Positions 42,003-50,663 are shown, counted from the first letter of the stretch. The stretch: DNA of 64,000 nucleotides from UMGS1663 sp046964515 (GCA_046964515.1 JBKUYM010000002.1:200653-264652), one strand, 5' to 3'. The notes: a model not told the origin generated them from the letters alone. Made by a program: numbers and translations.

Positions 42003-43970
42003 ATGGAAGATTTAGTAGAAAGTATCTTAGATTATATAAGAGCAGACTATACAGATTATGCTATTATGATAAATGGAGAATGGGGAAGTGGAAAAACTTA
42101 TTTTTGGAATCATAAAATTCGTAATAAAATTGAATCTATGCAATTAAATGGTAAACGTTATACAACTATATATATGTCTTTATATGGTATTTCTAATTTA
42201 GAAGAAATTAGTAAGAAAATATTTATAGAAACCACACAATTAATGGATAAAAACTTAAAAAAATATATGAACGCTAATGGACAAAATACAATTCCAGAAT
42301 ATGCAAAAACAGGTCTAGATATGGCTAATTTCTTTGGTGTTACACAAAATGGAGATAAGTTAGATTATAGTGAATTCTTTTCTACAGATGATAAAGTTTT
42401 ATGCTTTGATGATTTGGAAAGAGCCAATGTAGATGTCATTGATATCTTAGGATATATTAATAATTTTGTAGAACATGATCATATCAAAACCATTATTATT
42501 TGTAATGAAAAGGAATTATCTACTAAATTAAAGAGTAGTAATTTAGAAATGAAAACATTTATTGCTACCTATCTTCTTGATAAAGAAGGCGACTTAATTA
42601 AGAAAACAGATAAACCAATGGTAGAAAGAATTCAAGATAAAATAGAATATGTTTTTGATAAAGCCAATGATTATGAAAGAATTAAAGAAAAACTAATTGG
42701 TGAAACTTTTGAATATGCACCAGAATTTAATTATATTATTAATGGTATTTTAATGCGTTATGAAAAATATCCAGACTTAATTCGATTTTTAAGAGAAAAT
42801 ACCAATTTAATTATTTCTACCTTTAATAAAAGTGGAACCAGAAATTTAAGAATTTTAAAACATGCTTTAAATGATTTTAAGAAAATTTTTGATATGGTTA
42901 ATAAATCGTATCCCAATACGAATCATAGAGTTATGCAGACCATGCTAATCTTTACGATTGCCATTTCTTTTGAAATTAAAGCAGGTAAAGTAACAAAGGA
43001 TAAATTTATTAATATTAATAGTAATGAAGAGTACAAAGCAATTTTGGTTTCTTCAAGGGTGTTTATGGATAATCGTCAATTTTATATTAAAGAATTTGAT
43101 AATAATTATTATTACAATTTTAAAGCAGAATATCGTTTCTTTAAATTTGTAGAGATTTATATTCGTACACGTATTTTTGATATGAAGACTTTTAAAGAAA
43201 ATATGGAAGTGATTATTAATACAGTCGATACAGATAAATTACCGGGTTATAAACGATTACTTACAGAAGAATATTGGAAAATTTCAGATGACCAATTTGA
43301 TGGTATCATTGAAGAGGTATTAGAAGATGTAAAAGAAGGAAGAATTACACCAATTGAAATTGTAAAAATTTTTGCTTATTTTAGTTACTTTATAAAAAAA
43401 GGCTTAATTAATTATGATATGAAAGCTATGAAAACAGTCTTTTTAACAGGTATGAATATGTCTTCTTTAAATTCTGAGTATTGTGGAAATGTAGAAGAAG
43501 AATTAGATACAATTTCAGTAAATGAAATAGGACCAGAAATGGAAGAAATATTAAAGTATTTTAATGATATTAATGAAAAATTAAAAGATAAAATGTATCA
43601 AGAAAAAGCAGAAGAAATCTTTAAGTTTATTCCAATGAAAATGGAACAATTTTATGATAAGTTTGCAAAAGAATGTATAGATATTCCTATTTTTAAATAT
43701 TATGATGTATTCCAAATGTTCCAGAGAATTTCTTGTGCAAGCAATGAAGATATTGTGACAATTAAAGAAATGCTTTCAGACCGTGCTAGAAAATATACAA
43801 AACAGATAGAACCAGAAATGAAAAATATAAAGAAATTAAAACAAGTTATGGATGATTATTTGGATGGAAAGGAAACAACCATTAAATTAGTAATGCTAGA
43901 AGATTTTTCAAGAGAATTAGGAAATATATTAGATAGATATAAAACAAAAATAATACCAAATAAAGAGTAA
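42003..43970 (+). CDS. KAP-like P-loop NTPase of unknown function
   Basis: The 655-residue protein begins MEDLVESILDYIRADYTDYA and has Walker A GEWGSGKT (about residues 25-32) and Walker B VLCFDDLER (about 132-140), then a NNFVEHDHIKTIIICNEKEL sensor-like segment. This arrangement matches KAP/STAND-type P-loop NTPases, but no membrane segments are inserted, unlike typical KAP proteins. The remaining 400 residues are helical and unrecognised. It is cotranscribed with the ComF-like gene and ends at an intrinsic terminator. Some KAP NTPases are found in defence loci; nothing here proves that role. Confidence 0.75.
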   Translation: MEDLVESILDYIRADYTDYAIMINGEWGSGKTYFWNHKIRNKIESMQLNGKRYTTIYMSLYGISNLEEISKKIFIETTQLMDKNLKKYMNANGQNTIPEYAKTGLDMANFFGVTQNGDKLDYSEFFSTDDKVLCFDDLERANVDVIDILGYINNFVEHDHIKTIIICNEKELSTKLKSSNLEMKTFIATYLLDKEGDLIKKTDKPMVERIQDKIEYVFDKANDYERIKEKLIGETFEYAPEFNYIINGILMRYEKYPDLIRFLRENTNLIISTFNKSGTRNLRILKHALNDFKKIFDMVNKSYPNTNHRVMQTMLIFTIAISFEIKAGKVTKDKFININSNEEYKAILVSSRVFMDNRQFYIKEFDNNYYYNFKAEYRFFKFVEIYIRTRIFDMKTFKENMEVIINTVDTDKLPGYKRLLTEEYWKISDDQFDGIIEEVLEDVKEGRITPIEIVKIFAYFSYFIKKGLINYDMKAMKTVFLTGMNMSSLNSEYCGNVEEELDTISVNEIGPEMEEILKYFNDINEKLKDKMYQEKAEEIFKFIPMKMEQFYDKFAKECIDIPIFKYYDVFQMFQRISCASNEDIVTIKEMLSDRARKYTKQIEPEMKNIKKLKQVMDDYLDGKETTIKLVMLEDFSRELGNILDRYKTKIIPNKE

Positions 43971-43978
43971 GAAAGTAG

Positions 43979-44006
43979 AAAGATAGAGTGAAGCCTATCT
44001 TTTTCT
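43979..44006 (+). terminator. Intrinsic terminator after the KAP-like gene
   Basis: AAGATAG pairs with CTATCTT, followed by TTTCTG. Confidence 0.75.
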
Positions 44007-44055
44007 GCTATTTTATGGTAAAATAGTAGTTATAGAAAGAAAATAGGGGGAGCTT

Positions 44056-45972
44056 ATGAAAAAGAAAAATTACGTAGCTAAACCTGGAGAAATGACAAAG
44101 ATAGTCTGCAAAAAGGTAACAGAGGATGGACTAAAGCCGAGAAAAATAGATAAAGATAGGAAGAATTGCAAAGCAAATGCGATTAAAACAGGAAACTTTA
44201 AGGGGTATGAATTAAAATATTGGATGAGAGGATTAGAGATATTCCAAGCACTAGGTACTTATAGTATAGAGCAGATAACACAAAGAATAAGTCAAAAAGA
44301 AGAAATGCAAGAAAGTAAGGCAGTAGAGAAGATAGTAATGTTAAATTTAGCAAAAGTACCGATTAGAAGTATTTTAGATAGAATATATACACTTATGCAA
44401 CAAAAATATACTTTACAAAGACAAATAGCAGATATAGAGACAATAGAAGAAATTGTTGACAAAACTAGAGATGGTATTATTACAAAGCAGCAGACTAGAA
44501 TAGAAACTGATGAGCAAGGAAATCAGAAAGAAGTTAAATATGATATTGCTATGAAAGAGCAAGAAATACAAAATGTTTTGTTAGACTATAAAAAACAAGT
44601 AAACAGCATAGAAGATAGAAAATTTGAAAATTATTTAAATGTAGGACTGCATATTCTAGAAATGATAGGAACTTTAAATTTGTATATGGAAGACAAGAAA
44701 AATGATAAACAGGTAGCTGCCATAGGGTTAACAGCAATTATTAATGTAGCTACAACGATTACTAGGAATAAAGTTAGAAGTTCTTATCCTGATCAGGTTT
44801 TAAAAAAAGAAAGAACAGCTTATAATATATTAAGGGACCTTGCAGAAAATGAAGAAGTTAACAAAGAGGAAAAAGCAAAAAAAGAGCAAGAAGCTATACA
44901 ATTGATAGAACAAGCTAATACGCAAAGAATGAAAATAGAAGTAAAAATGGGAGGACTCAATGCAGTTAGAACAGTTAGTAGTGCGGTTATCCTAGGAATG
45001 GTATCTTTAAGGGAATTACACAATGAAAAGCAGGTAAATCCTGCGCTTTTATCTAAAATTTTATTAGATATGGGAAAAATGAATACAATCATACAAAATT
45101 TTTCTGGAACCATTATAGATGTTATGAATTTAAAAGATAAAGAAATCGATTTACAGGAATTAGAAGAAATGGTAGAAAACATTTTAGAACAAAAGAGGAT
45201 AAAAGTAGATCCTTTAAAAGAAAGACAAACATCTTTTAAAAAGATAGAAATTACAGATTTTAAAGGTGGTTTTTATGAAAGGAAAGATGAAGAAAATAAG
45301 GTGATTGGCTATGAACATACCTTACAAATTCCAGAATTTGTAGCTGAACAAGGACAATTGGTTTTACTAACAGGAAAATCAGGAACTGGAAAGAGCACCT
45401 TTATTAGACTTTTAAAAAGAGGAGACATTCATAATAAACAATGCTTAAAAATAGATGATGAGGAAATGGTAGATAAATTAGGAAGTCAAATGATTAGTTA
45501 CAAAACGGACTCTAAAATGGGCATACATACGAATGTATTAAAAGAATTTACAGGAAAAGAGACGATTACAGAACTCATGCCAGAAGAAAAAGAACAAGTA
45601 TTGGAAATTCTAAGACAGGTAAAACTAGAAGATAATGCTATTTTACAAGAATTAGCGTCTAAAAATTATGAACAATTTTCTACTGGACAAAGAAAAAGAT
45701 TGTCGTTTGCAAAAGCAATGTATAATACACGAAAATTACCTTCTATTTTAGTGGTAGATGAACCAGCAGATAATGTAGAAAAGGAACTGATAGAAGAACA
45801 GTTTGAAATGATAAGAGATTATACAAAGAAAAATAATATAATTACGATTATGGTTACGCATCGAATAGAAGAAGCAAAAAAATATGCGGATAAGCAGTAC
45901 GAAATTGACACTGATGGTGTGATGAAAGAAGTTCAAATTCCAAAAAAAGAAATAGAAATAGAAGAAAAATAA
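44056..45972 (+). CDS. Orphan ABC-type ATPase with a large helical N-terminal domain
   Basis: The C-terminal 220 residues of this 638-residue protein form an ABC ATPase: Walker A LLTGKSGTGKSTF, signature FSTGQRKRLSFAKAMY (in place of LSGGQ), Walker B SILVVDEPADNVEKE and the H-loop in IMVTHR. The first 400 residues are helical, charged and mostly soluble; two moderately hydrophobic stretches (VAAIGLTAIINVATTI, VRTVSSAVILGMVSL) resemble a degenerate ABC-exporter membrane domain. No permease is nearby. GGGGGAG precedes the ATG. Substrate and role unknown; possibly an SMC/ABC-F-like soluble ATPase or a defence or stress component. Confidence 0.75.
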   Translation: MKKKNYVAKPGEMTKIVCKKVTEDGLKPRKIDKDRKNCKANAIKTGNFKGYELKYWMRGLEIFQALGTYSIEQITQRISQKEEMQESKAVEKIVMLNLAKVPIRSILDRIYTLMQQKYTLQRQIADIETIEEIVDKTRDGIITKQQTRIETDEQGNQKEVKYDIAMKEQEIQNVLLDYKKQVNSIEDRKFENYLNVGLHILEMIGTLNLYMEDKKNDKQVAAIGLTAIINVATTITRNKVRSSYPDQVLKKERTAYNILRDLAENEEVNKEEKAKKEQEAIQLIEQANTQRMKIEVKMGGLNAVRTVSSAVILGMVSLRELHNEKQVNPALLSKILLDMGKMNTIIQNFSGTIIDVMNLKDKEIDLQELEEMVENILEQKRIKVDPLKERQTSFKKIEITDFKGGFYERKDEENKVIGYEHTLQIPEFVAEQGQLVLLTGKSGTGKSTFIRLLKRGDIHNKQCLKIDDEEMVDKLGSQMISYKTDSKMGIHTNVLKEFTGKETITELMPEEKEQVLEILRQVKLEDNAILQELASKNYEQFSTGQRKRLSFAKAMYNTRKLPSILVVDEPADNVEKELIEEQFEMIRDYTKKNNIITIMVTHRIEEAKKYADKQYEIDTDGVMKEVQIPKKEIEIEEK

Positions 45973-45978
45973 AAAAAT

Positions 45979-46007
45979 GCATAAAATTTCCCTCTTTTGT
46001 CATAATA
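45979..46007 (+). promoter_or_regulatory. Sigma-G-like promoter of spoVT
   Basis: GCATA (45979-45983), 17-base spacer, CATAATA (46001-46007) matches the forespore sigma-G/sigma-F pattern. In Bacillus subtilis spoVT belongs to the sigma-G regulon. Confidence 0.7.
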
Positions 46008-46042
46008 AGAGTAGACTTAAAATGATAAAGGAGGGAAAAAGT

Positions 46043-46597
46043 TTGAAAGCAACAGGTGTGGTAAGAAGAATAGATGATTTAGGAAGAATCGTAATTCCAA
46101 AAGAAATTAGAAAAACATTACGTATTAAGGAAGGAGATCCTCTAGAAATCTTTACAGATAGAGAAGGACAAATTATTTTAAAAAAATATTCTCCAATTGG
46201 TGAACTTTCTGAATTTGCTACAGAATATGCGGAAACCCTAGCCAAAACGACAGGGCATATTGCTTGTATAACTGATAAAGACACGATTATTGCTGTGTCA
46301 GGAGGCTCTAAAAAGGAATTTTTAGAACAAAGTATTAGCAAAGATTTGGAAAAAATTATGGATGATAAAGAAGCTTATATTAGTAAGGAAAATAATGATG
46401 TTTCTGTCCCTATTACGCAAAATGAAAATACAGATAAGAAAAATAATGCCCAAGTGGTATATCCTATTATCTCAGATGGTGATGTAATTGGAAGTGTTAT
46501 TCTTATTTCGAAAGATGCAAATACGAAAATGACAGAAGTTGAAAAAAAGGTAGTACAGTCAGCAGCTAGTTTTTTAGGAACACAAATGGAATTGTAA
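46043..46597 (+). CDS. spoVT: Stage V sporulation protein T
   Basis: SpoVT is a forespore transcription regulator needed for spore coat, resistance and germination. The 184-residue protein has the AbrB/SpoVT swapped-hairpin DNA-binding domain (MKATGVVRRIDDLGRIVIPK, then EIRKTLRIKEGDPLEIF) and a C-terminal GAF-like domain (AKTTGHIACITDKDTIIAVS). The start is a TTG at 46043 with GGAGG nine bases upstream; it gives the normal length, whereas the longer frame from 45977 would overlap the promoter. It implies that the organism can sporulate. Confidence 0.93.
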   Translation: MKATGVVRRIDDLGRIVIPKEIRKTLRIKEGDPLEIFTDREGQIILKKYSPIGELSEFATEYAETLAKTTGHIACITDKDTIIAVSGGSKKEFLEQSISKDLEKIMDDKEAYISKENNDVSVPITQNENTDKKNNAQVVYPIISDGDVIGSVILISKDANTKMTEVEKKVVQSAASFLGTQMEL

Positions 46598-46655
46598 AAA
46601 ATAACATTACGAAAATATTACAATATTACATTTACATGACAAACCTAAAAAGGTA

Positions 46656-46684
46656 TTGATTTTCTAAAATAAGTGTAGTATAAA
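46656..46684 (+). promoter_or_regulatory. Promoter of the repeat-peptide gene
   Basis: TTGATT (46656-46661), 17-base spacer, TATAAA (46679-46684). Confidence 0.6.
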
Positions 46685-46733
46685 TAGAGAAGATAAAAAG
46701 TAATAATATGTATATACAAAGGAGGAAATAAAG

Positions 46734-47015
46734 GTGGAAGAGAATAAAGTAAATATTGCAGAACCAATGAACCAAGCAGCAGAACAGGGAAAATCTTTAC
46801 CAACAGAAATTAGTGTTTGGACAAAGGTGAAGAATTTCTTGTTTCATGAAGTAAAATTAGAATTAACTCCAAAGCAAGAAAAAGTATTCCAAGAGGTTCA
46901 TGATTTTTGGCATCAAGAAATCACAGGACAAGATGTACATGATTTTTTATTCCATGAAATCACAGCTGAAGGTGTAAAAAAATTCTGGTTTAAGAAAATC
47001 GATATCACATTGTAG
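46734..47015 (+). CDS. Small protein with four FHEI-type repeats
   Basis: A 93-residue protein, not recognised. After an N-terminal tail it carries four related short repeats: VKNFLFHEVKLEL, VHDFWHQEITGQD, VHDFLFHEITAEG and VKKFWFKKIDITL, each with an aromatic core followed by H/K-E/K-I/V. It is probably a small beta/helical assembly module. The start is a GTG at 46734 with AGGAGG upstream; a promoter and a terminator isolate it as one unit downstream of spoVT. Confidence 0.7.
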   Translation: MEENKVNIAEPMNQAAEQGKSLPTEISVWTKVKNFLFHEVKLELTPKQEKVFQEVHDFWHQEITGQDVHDFLFHEITAEGVKKFWFKKIDITL

Positions 47016-47017
47016 AA

Positions 47018-47050
47018 AATACCCACTCATATTAAGAGTGGATATTTTTT
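47018..47050 (+). terminator. Intrinsic terminator after the repeat-peptide gene
   Basis: CCACTC-atattaa-GAGTGG, then a T run (GATATTTTTTTAT). Confidence 0.8.
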
Positions 47051-47060
47051 TATACAAAAA

Positions 47061-47091
47061 AATGCCGGGCGGTGCAATACACCGCCCGGTT
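47061..47091 (-). terminator. Minus-strand terminator, GC-rich hairpin
   Basis: GCCGGGCGGTG-caata-CACCGCCCGGT; on the minus strand it is followed by ATTTTTTTG. It is the most GC-rich hairpin in the window. Confidence 0.8.
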
Positions 47092-47117
47092 AAAAAAATC
47101 ACTATTCAATTGTACTG

Positions 47118-47147
47118 CTAAGTAAAGCCACTCCGAAAACAGCGCAT
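47118..47147 (-). CDS. Tiny ORF c (9 residues)
   Basis: Reads MRCFRSGFT, with GGGAGGAGG six bases upstream. Third frame of the minus-strand transcript. Too short for family assignment; real translation is inferred only from the ribosome binding site. Confidence 0.3.
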   Translation of the reverse strand: MRCFRSGFT

Positions 47148-47238
47148 AGAAAACCTCCTCCCGCAAACCCTCTGGCAAATCGCCCGAGCTTAGCGGGGAA
47201 AATGAAATTTACCTTACCACTAAAAGAATAAAGTTATG

Positions 47239-47289
47239 TTACTCTAAATAGGGTCTGTCCCGAATAAAGCTAAACTGGAAAAAATTCAT
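47239..47289 (-). CDS. Tiny ORF b (16 residues)
   Basis: Reads MNFFQFSFIRDRPYLE, with AAGGAGGT upstream. It shares the IRDxP motif with ORF a. Confidence 0.35.
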   Translation of the reverse strand: MNFFQFSFIRDRPYLE

Positions 47290-47358
47290 TACATACCTCC
47301 TTCTTAAAAGCGCATTAACAAGTTTCAATTTTACCTAGTAAAAGAATAAAATTAAAAG

Positions 47359-47385
47359 TTAAGCGGGGCTATCCCGAATATGCAT
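47359..47385 (-). CDS. Tiny ORF a (8 residues)
   Basis: Reads MHIRDSPA, with AGGAGGT five bases upstream. It shares the IRDxP motif and the following TTTATTCTTTTA block with ORF b. Confidence 0.35.
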   Translation of the reverse strand: MHIRDSPA

Positions 47386-47435
47386 TGAATACCTCCTAGT
47401 GATTATTTGTAAGTAGAATAACCTTACATAACTAT

Positions 47436-47464
47436 ATAATAACATATTTATTTACATAATACAA
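47436..47464 (-). promoter_or_regulatory. Promoter of the tiny-ORF transcript
   Basis: Minus strand TTGTAT (47464-47459), 17-base spacer, TATTAT (47441-47436). Confidence 0.6.
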
Positions 47465-47513
47465 GTAAAAAATGAAAAAATTTTAAATTTATGAAAAGAA
47501 TGGGAAGAAATAC

Positions 47514-47542
47514 TTGAAAACTCACAATACTTGGTATAAAAT
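47514..47542 (+). promoter_or_regulatory. Promoter of gap
   Basis: TTGAAA (47514-47519), 17-base spacer ending TTGGTA, TAAAAT (47537-47542). Confidence 0.7.
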
Positions 47543-47585
47543 AGCAGTGTTAAAACAATAATAAATTGTAAGGAGGAAATTGAAA

Positions 47586-48596
47586 ATGACAGTTAAAATT
47601 GGAATCAATGGTTTTGGAAGAATTGGAAATTTAGCTTTCCAAGCAGCTTTAAAAAATGATAAGGTAGAGGTTGTTGCTATTAACGATCCTTTTATTACTG
47701 CAGATTATATGGCATATATGGTAAAGTATGATACTGTACATGGAAAATTTGATGGAGAAGTATCTGCTACAGAAAATACAATTGTGGTAAATGGAAAAGA
47801 AATAAAAGTATATAATGAAATGGACCCTGCTAATATTCCATGGGGAAAAGACGGTGTAGAATATGTTTTAGAATGTTCAGGTGTATTTACAACTATGGAA
47901 AAAGCAGAAGCACATTTAAAAGGTGGCGCAAAGAAAGTAGTAATTAGTGCACCATCTAAAGATGCACCTATGTTTGTTATGGGTGTTAATCATGAAAAAT
48001 ATGAAAGTAGTATGAACATTGTATCTAATGCTTCTTGTACAACAAATTGTTTAGCACCACTTGCTAAAGTTATTCATGATAACTTTGGTATTGTAGATGG
48101 TTTAATGACAACCGTGCATTCTACTACTGCTACACAAAAAACAGTAGATGGTGCATCTAAAAAAGATTGGAGAGGCGGAAGAGCAGCTTCTGCAAATATT
48201 ATTCCTTCTTCAACAGGTGCTGCTAAAGCTGTAGGAAAAGTTATTCCAGATTTAAATGGAAAATTAACAGGTATGGCATTTAGAGTACCAACAGTAGATG
48301 TTTCAGTAGTAGACTTAACTTGTAATTTAGCAAAACCTACCACTATGGAAGAAATTTGCAAAGTTATGAAAGCTGCATCTGAAAATGAAATGAAAGGTAT
48401 TATTGAATATACAGAAGATGCAGTTGTTTCATCAGATTTTATCAATGATGAGCATACCTCTATCTTTGATGCTACAGCAGGTATTCAATTAACAGATACT
48501 TTTGTAAAGTTAATTGCTTGGTATGATAATGAATGGGGCTATTCTAATAAATTAGTAGACCTTGCGGTTTATATGTCATCAGTAGATCACAAATAA
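47586..48596 (+). CDS. gap: Glyceraldehyde-3-phosphate dehydrogenase (type I)
   Basis: Gap oxidises glyceraldehyde-3-phosphate to 1,3-bisphosphoglycerate with NAD. The 336-residue protein has the Rossmann start VKIGINGFGRIGNLAFQAAL, the active site SNASCTTNCLAPLAKVIHD (about residues 149-167, catalytic Cys), VDGASKKDWRGGRAAS and the end WYDNEWGYSNKLVDL. ATG 47586 is chosen over TTG 47580 for spacing from GGAGG. No cggR regulator precedes it. It heads the cluster gap-pgk-tpiA-gpmI. Confidence 0.98.
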   Translation: MTVKIGINGFGRIGNLAFQAALKNDKVEVVAINDPFITADYMAYMVKYDTVHGKFDGEVSATENTIVVNGKEIKVYNEMDPANIPWGKDGVEYVLECSGVFTTMEKAEAHLKGGAKKVVISAPSKDAPMFVMGVNHEKYESSMNIVSNASCTTNCLAPLAKVIHDNFGIVDGLMTTVHSTTATQKTVDGASKKDWRGGRAASANIIPSSTGAAKAVGKVIPDLNGKLTGMAFRVPTVDVSVVDLTCNLAKPTTMEEICKVMKAASENEMKGIIEYTEDAVVSSDFINDEHTSIFDATAGIQLTDTFVKLIAWYDNEWGYSNKLVDLAVYMSSVDHK

Positions 48597-48609
48597 ATAG
48601 AAAAAAAGT

Positions 48610-48639
48610 AAAGTTGGAAAAAGTTATTTTTCCAACTTT
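48610..48639 (+). promoter_or_regulatory. Perfect stem-loop between gap and pgk
   Basis: AAAGTTGGAAAAA-GTTA-TTTTTCCAACTTT, 13-bp stem with a tetraloop and no T run after it; a likely mRNA 3'-end protector or partial terminator that keeps gap mRNA high. Confidence 0.6.
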
Positions 48640-48677
48640 GAACCCTGCAAAAAAACAAAAAAGGAGGCAAATTTTAT

Positions 48678-49886
48678 ATGCATAAGAAAACTGTAAAAGA
48701 TATCGATGTAAAAAATAAAAAAGTATTAGTAAGATGTGATTTTAATGTACCATTAGAAAATGGAGTCATTACGGACAATCGTAGAATTGTAGGAGCACTT
48801 CCAACTATACAATATTTGCTAGAACAAGATTGTAAAGTTATTCTGTGTTCTCATTTAGGAAGACCAAAAGGAGAAGTAAAAAAGGAATATTCTTTACTTC
48901 CAGTAGCAAAAGAATTGAGTAGATTATTGGGAAAAGAGGTTACTTTAGCAGAAGATGTAACAGGTCCTAGTGCACAAGCTTTGACTAGCAATATGCAAGC
49001 AGGAGATATTGTCTTATTAGAAAATGTTCGTTTTGATCCAAGAGAAGAAAAGAATGAAGATAGTTTGTCAAAAGAATTGGCAAGTATGGCACAAATCTAT
49101 GTTAATGATGCTTTTGGTACTGCTCATAGAGCACATAGTTCTACGGCAGGTGTAGCTCAATATTTGCCAGCAGTATCGGGATTTTTAATTGAAAAAGAAT
49201 TAAACTTCCTAGGGGCTAGCTTAGAAAATCCTAAAAGACCTTTTGTGGCTATTTTAGGAGGAAAGAAAGTTTCTGATAAAATAGCGGTTATCGATAGTTT
49301 GTTAGAAAAAGTAGATACTTTAATCATTGCAGGCGGTATGGCGTATACATTTTTTAAATCTATGGGATATAGTGTTGGAAACTCTATTTGTGAATTAGAT
49401 AAATTAGAGTTGGCACAAAATGCTATGGAAAAGGCAAAACAAAAAGGTGTAAAATTAATACTTCCAGTGGATAATATTATTTCTGATAACTTTGATTTTG
49501 AAAATTATGCAACACAGCAAGATGTACATGCTAAACCGATTGATTCTGATCAGATACCAGATGGATGGGAAGGGTTGGATATCGGACCTAAAACGATAGC
49601 TTTATTTACAGAAGAACTAAAAAATGCTAAAACCATTCTTTGGAATGGACCAGTAGGATTTTCAGAACATCCAAGTTTTGCAAATGGAACAGATTCGCTA
49701 GCTAAATTATTAGGTAGTTTAGAAGATTGCACGACAATTATTGGTGGAGGCGATTCTGCAGCAGCTATGGAAAGAATTGGTATATCTGATAAAATGACAC
49801 ATATTTCTACTGGTGGAGGTGCTTCTTTAGAATTTTTAGAGGGAAAAAAATTGCCAGGTATTGAATGCTTGTTAGATAAGCAATAA
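48678..49886 (+). CDS. pgk: Phosphoglycerate kinase
   Basis: Pgk makes ATP from 1,3-bisphosphoglycerate. The 402-residue protein begins MHKKTVKDIDVKNKKVLVRC with DFNVPLENGVITD, and has SHLGRPKGEVKKEYSLLPVA, the phosphate/nucleotide loops (AILGGKKVSDKIAVI, GGGDSAAAMERIG) and STGGGASLEFLEGKKLPGIE. AAGGAGG lies before the start. Length normal; standard position between gap and tpiA. Confidence 0.98.
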   Translation: MHKKTVKDIDVKNKKVLVRCDFNVPLENGVITDNRRIVGALPTIQYLLEQDCKVILCSHLGRPKGEVKKEYSLLPVAKELSRLLGKEVTLAEDVTGPSAQALTSNMQAGDIVLLENVRFDPREEKNEDSLSKELASMAQIYVNDAFGTAHRAHSSTAGVAQYLPAVSGFLIEKELNFLGASLENPKRPFVAILGGKKVSDKIAVIDSLLEKVDTLIIAGGMAYTFFKSMGYSVGNSICELDKLELAQNAMEKAKQKGVKLILPVDNIISDNFDFENYATQQDVHAKPIDSDQIPDGWEGLDIGPKTIALFTEELKNAKTILWNGPVGFSEHPSFANGTDSLAKLLGSLEDCTTIIGGGDSAAAMERIGISDKMTHISTGGGASLEFLEGKKLPGIECLLDKQ

Positions 49887-49910
49887 ATTTCTAAAAAAGG
49901 AGAAAAATGC

Positions 49911-50663
49911 ATGAGAAGAAAGGTTATTGCGGGTAATTGGAAGATGAATATGCTTCCTAATGAAGCAATTGAATTTATTACAAGACTTACGCAAACGGCT
50001 AAGCAAAGTAAAAGTGAAATTATTTTATGTGTGCCATATATTGATTTATTTTATAGTTTATTAACGGCACAAGATACGCCTATTAAGATTGGGGCACAAA
50101 ATATGCATCATAAAGAGTCAGGTGCCTATACAGGGGAAATTTCAGGAAAAATGTTAAAATCAATTCATGTAGAATACGTTATCATTGGTCATTCAGAAAG
50201 AAGAAAATATTTTGCAGAAACAGATGAAATTGTTAACTTAAAATTACAAGCAGCCTTTGAAAATAATTTAAAACCAATTCTTTGTGTCGGAGAAACCTTA
50301 GAACAAAGAGAGGCTGGAAAAGCACAAGAAGTTATTACAAAGCAAATTGAGGCAGACTTAACAGGATTGACTAAGGAGCAGATGCAAAATACGATTATTG
50401 CTTATGAACCAATTTGGGCAATAGGTACAGGAAAGACAGCTACTGTAGAAGATGCCAATAAGGCTATAAAACAAATTCGTGAGAAGATACAAGAACTATA
50501 TGGAGAACAAACTGCACAAAATGCAATTTTACTATATGGAGGTAGTGTTTCAGCGGGTAATTCAAAAGAATTATTGTCTGCATCACAGATAGATGGTGCT
50601 TTAATAGGTGGAGCCAGTTTAAAGATAGAAGAATTCGAAAAAATAGTGAAAGATAATGATTAA
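49911..50663 (+). CDS. tpiA: Triosephosphate isomerase
   Basis: TpiA interconverts dihydroxyacetone phosphate and glyceraldehyde-3-phosphate. The 250-residue protein has RKVIAGNWKMN, the catalytic histidine in IIGHSERRKYFAETDE, the catalytic glutamate in IIAYEPIWAIGTGKTA, and YGGSVSAGNSKELL and GALIGGASLK. It follows pgk by 24 bases with AAGGAG and is followed closely by gpmI. Confidence 0.98.
   Translation: MRRKVIAGNWKMNMLPNEAIEFITRLTQTAKQSKSEIILCVPYIDLFYSLLTAQDTPIKIGAQNMHHKESGAYTGEISGKMLKSIHVEYVIIGHSERRKYFAETDEIVNLKLQAAFENNLKPILCVGETLEQREAGKAQEVITKQIEADLTGLTKEQMQNTIIAYEPIWAIGTGKTATVEDANKAIKQIREKIQELYGEQTAQNAILLYGGSVSAGNSKELLSASQIDGALIGGASLKIEEFEKIVKDND

Larger units (their letters stand above)
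47056..47429 (-). ncRNA. Minus-strand transcript with three tiny ORFs (predicted small RNA/peptide operon)
   Basis: Promoter at 47459-47464/47436-47441 (TTGTAT-17-TATTAT on the minus strand) and a strong terminator at 47061-47091 define a predicted RNA of about 370 bases. It contains three very small frames of 8, 16 and 9 codons, each with a near-perfect AGGAGG 5-8 bases upstream. The first two share ATTCGGGA-T/C-AG-C/A-CCC and a following TTTATTCTTTTA block, so they look like a duplication. Whether it acts as mRNA, regulatory RNA or both is unknown. Confidence 0.55.
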
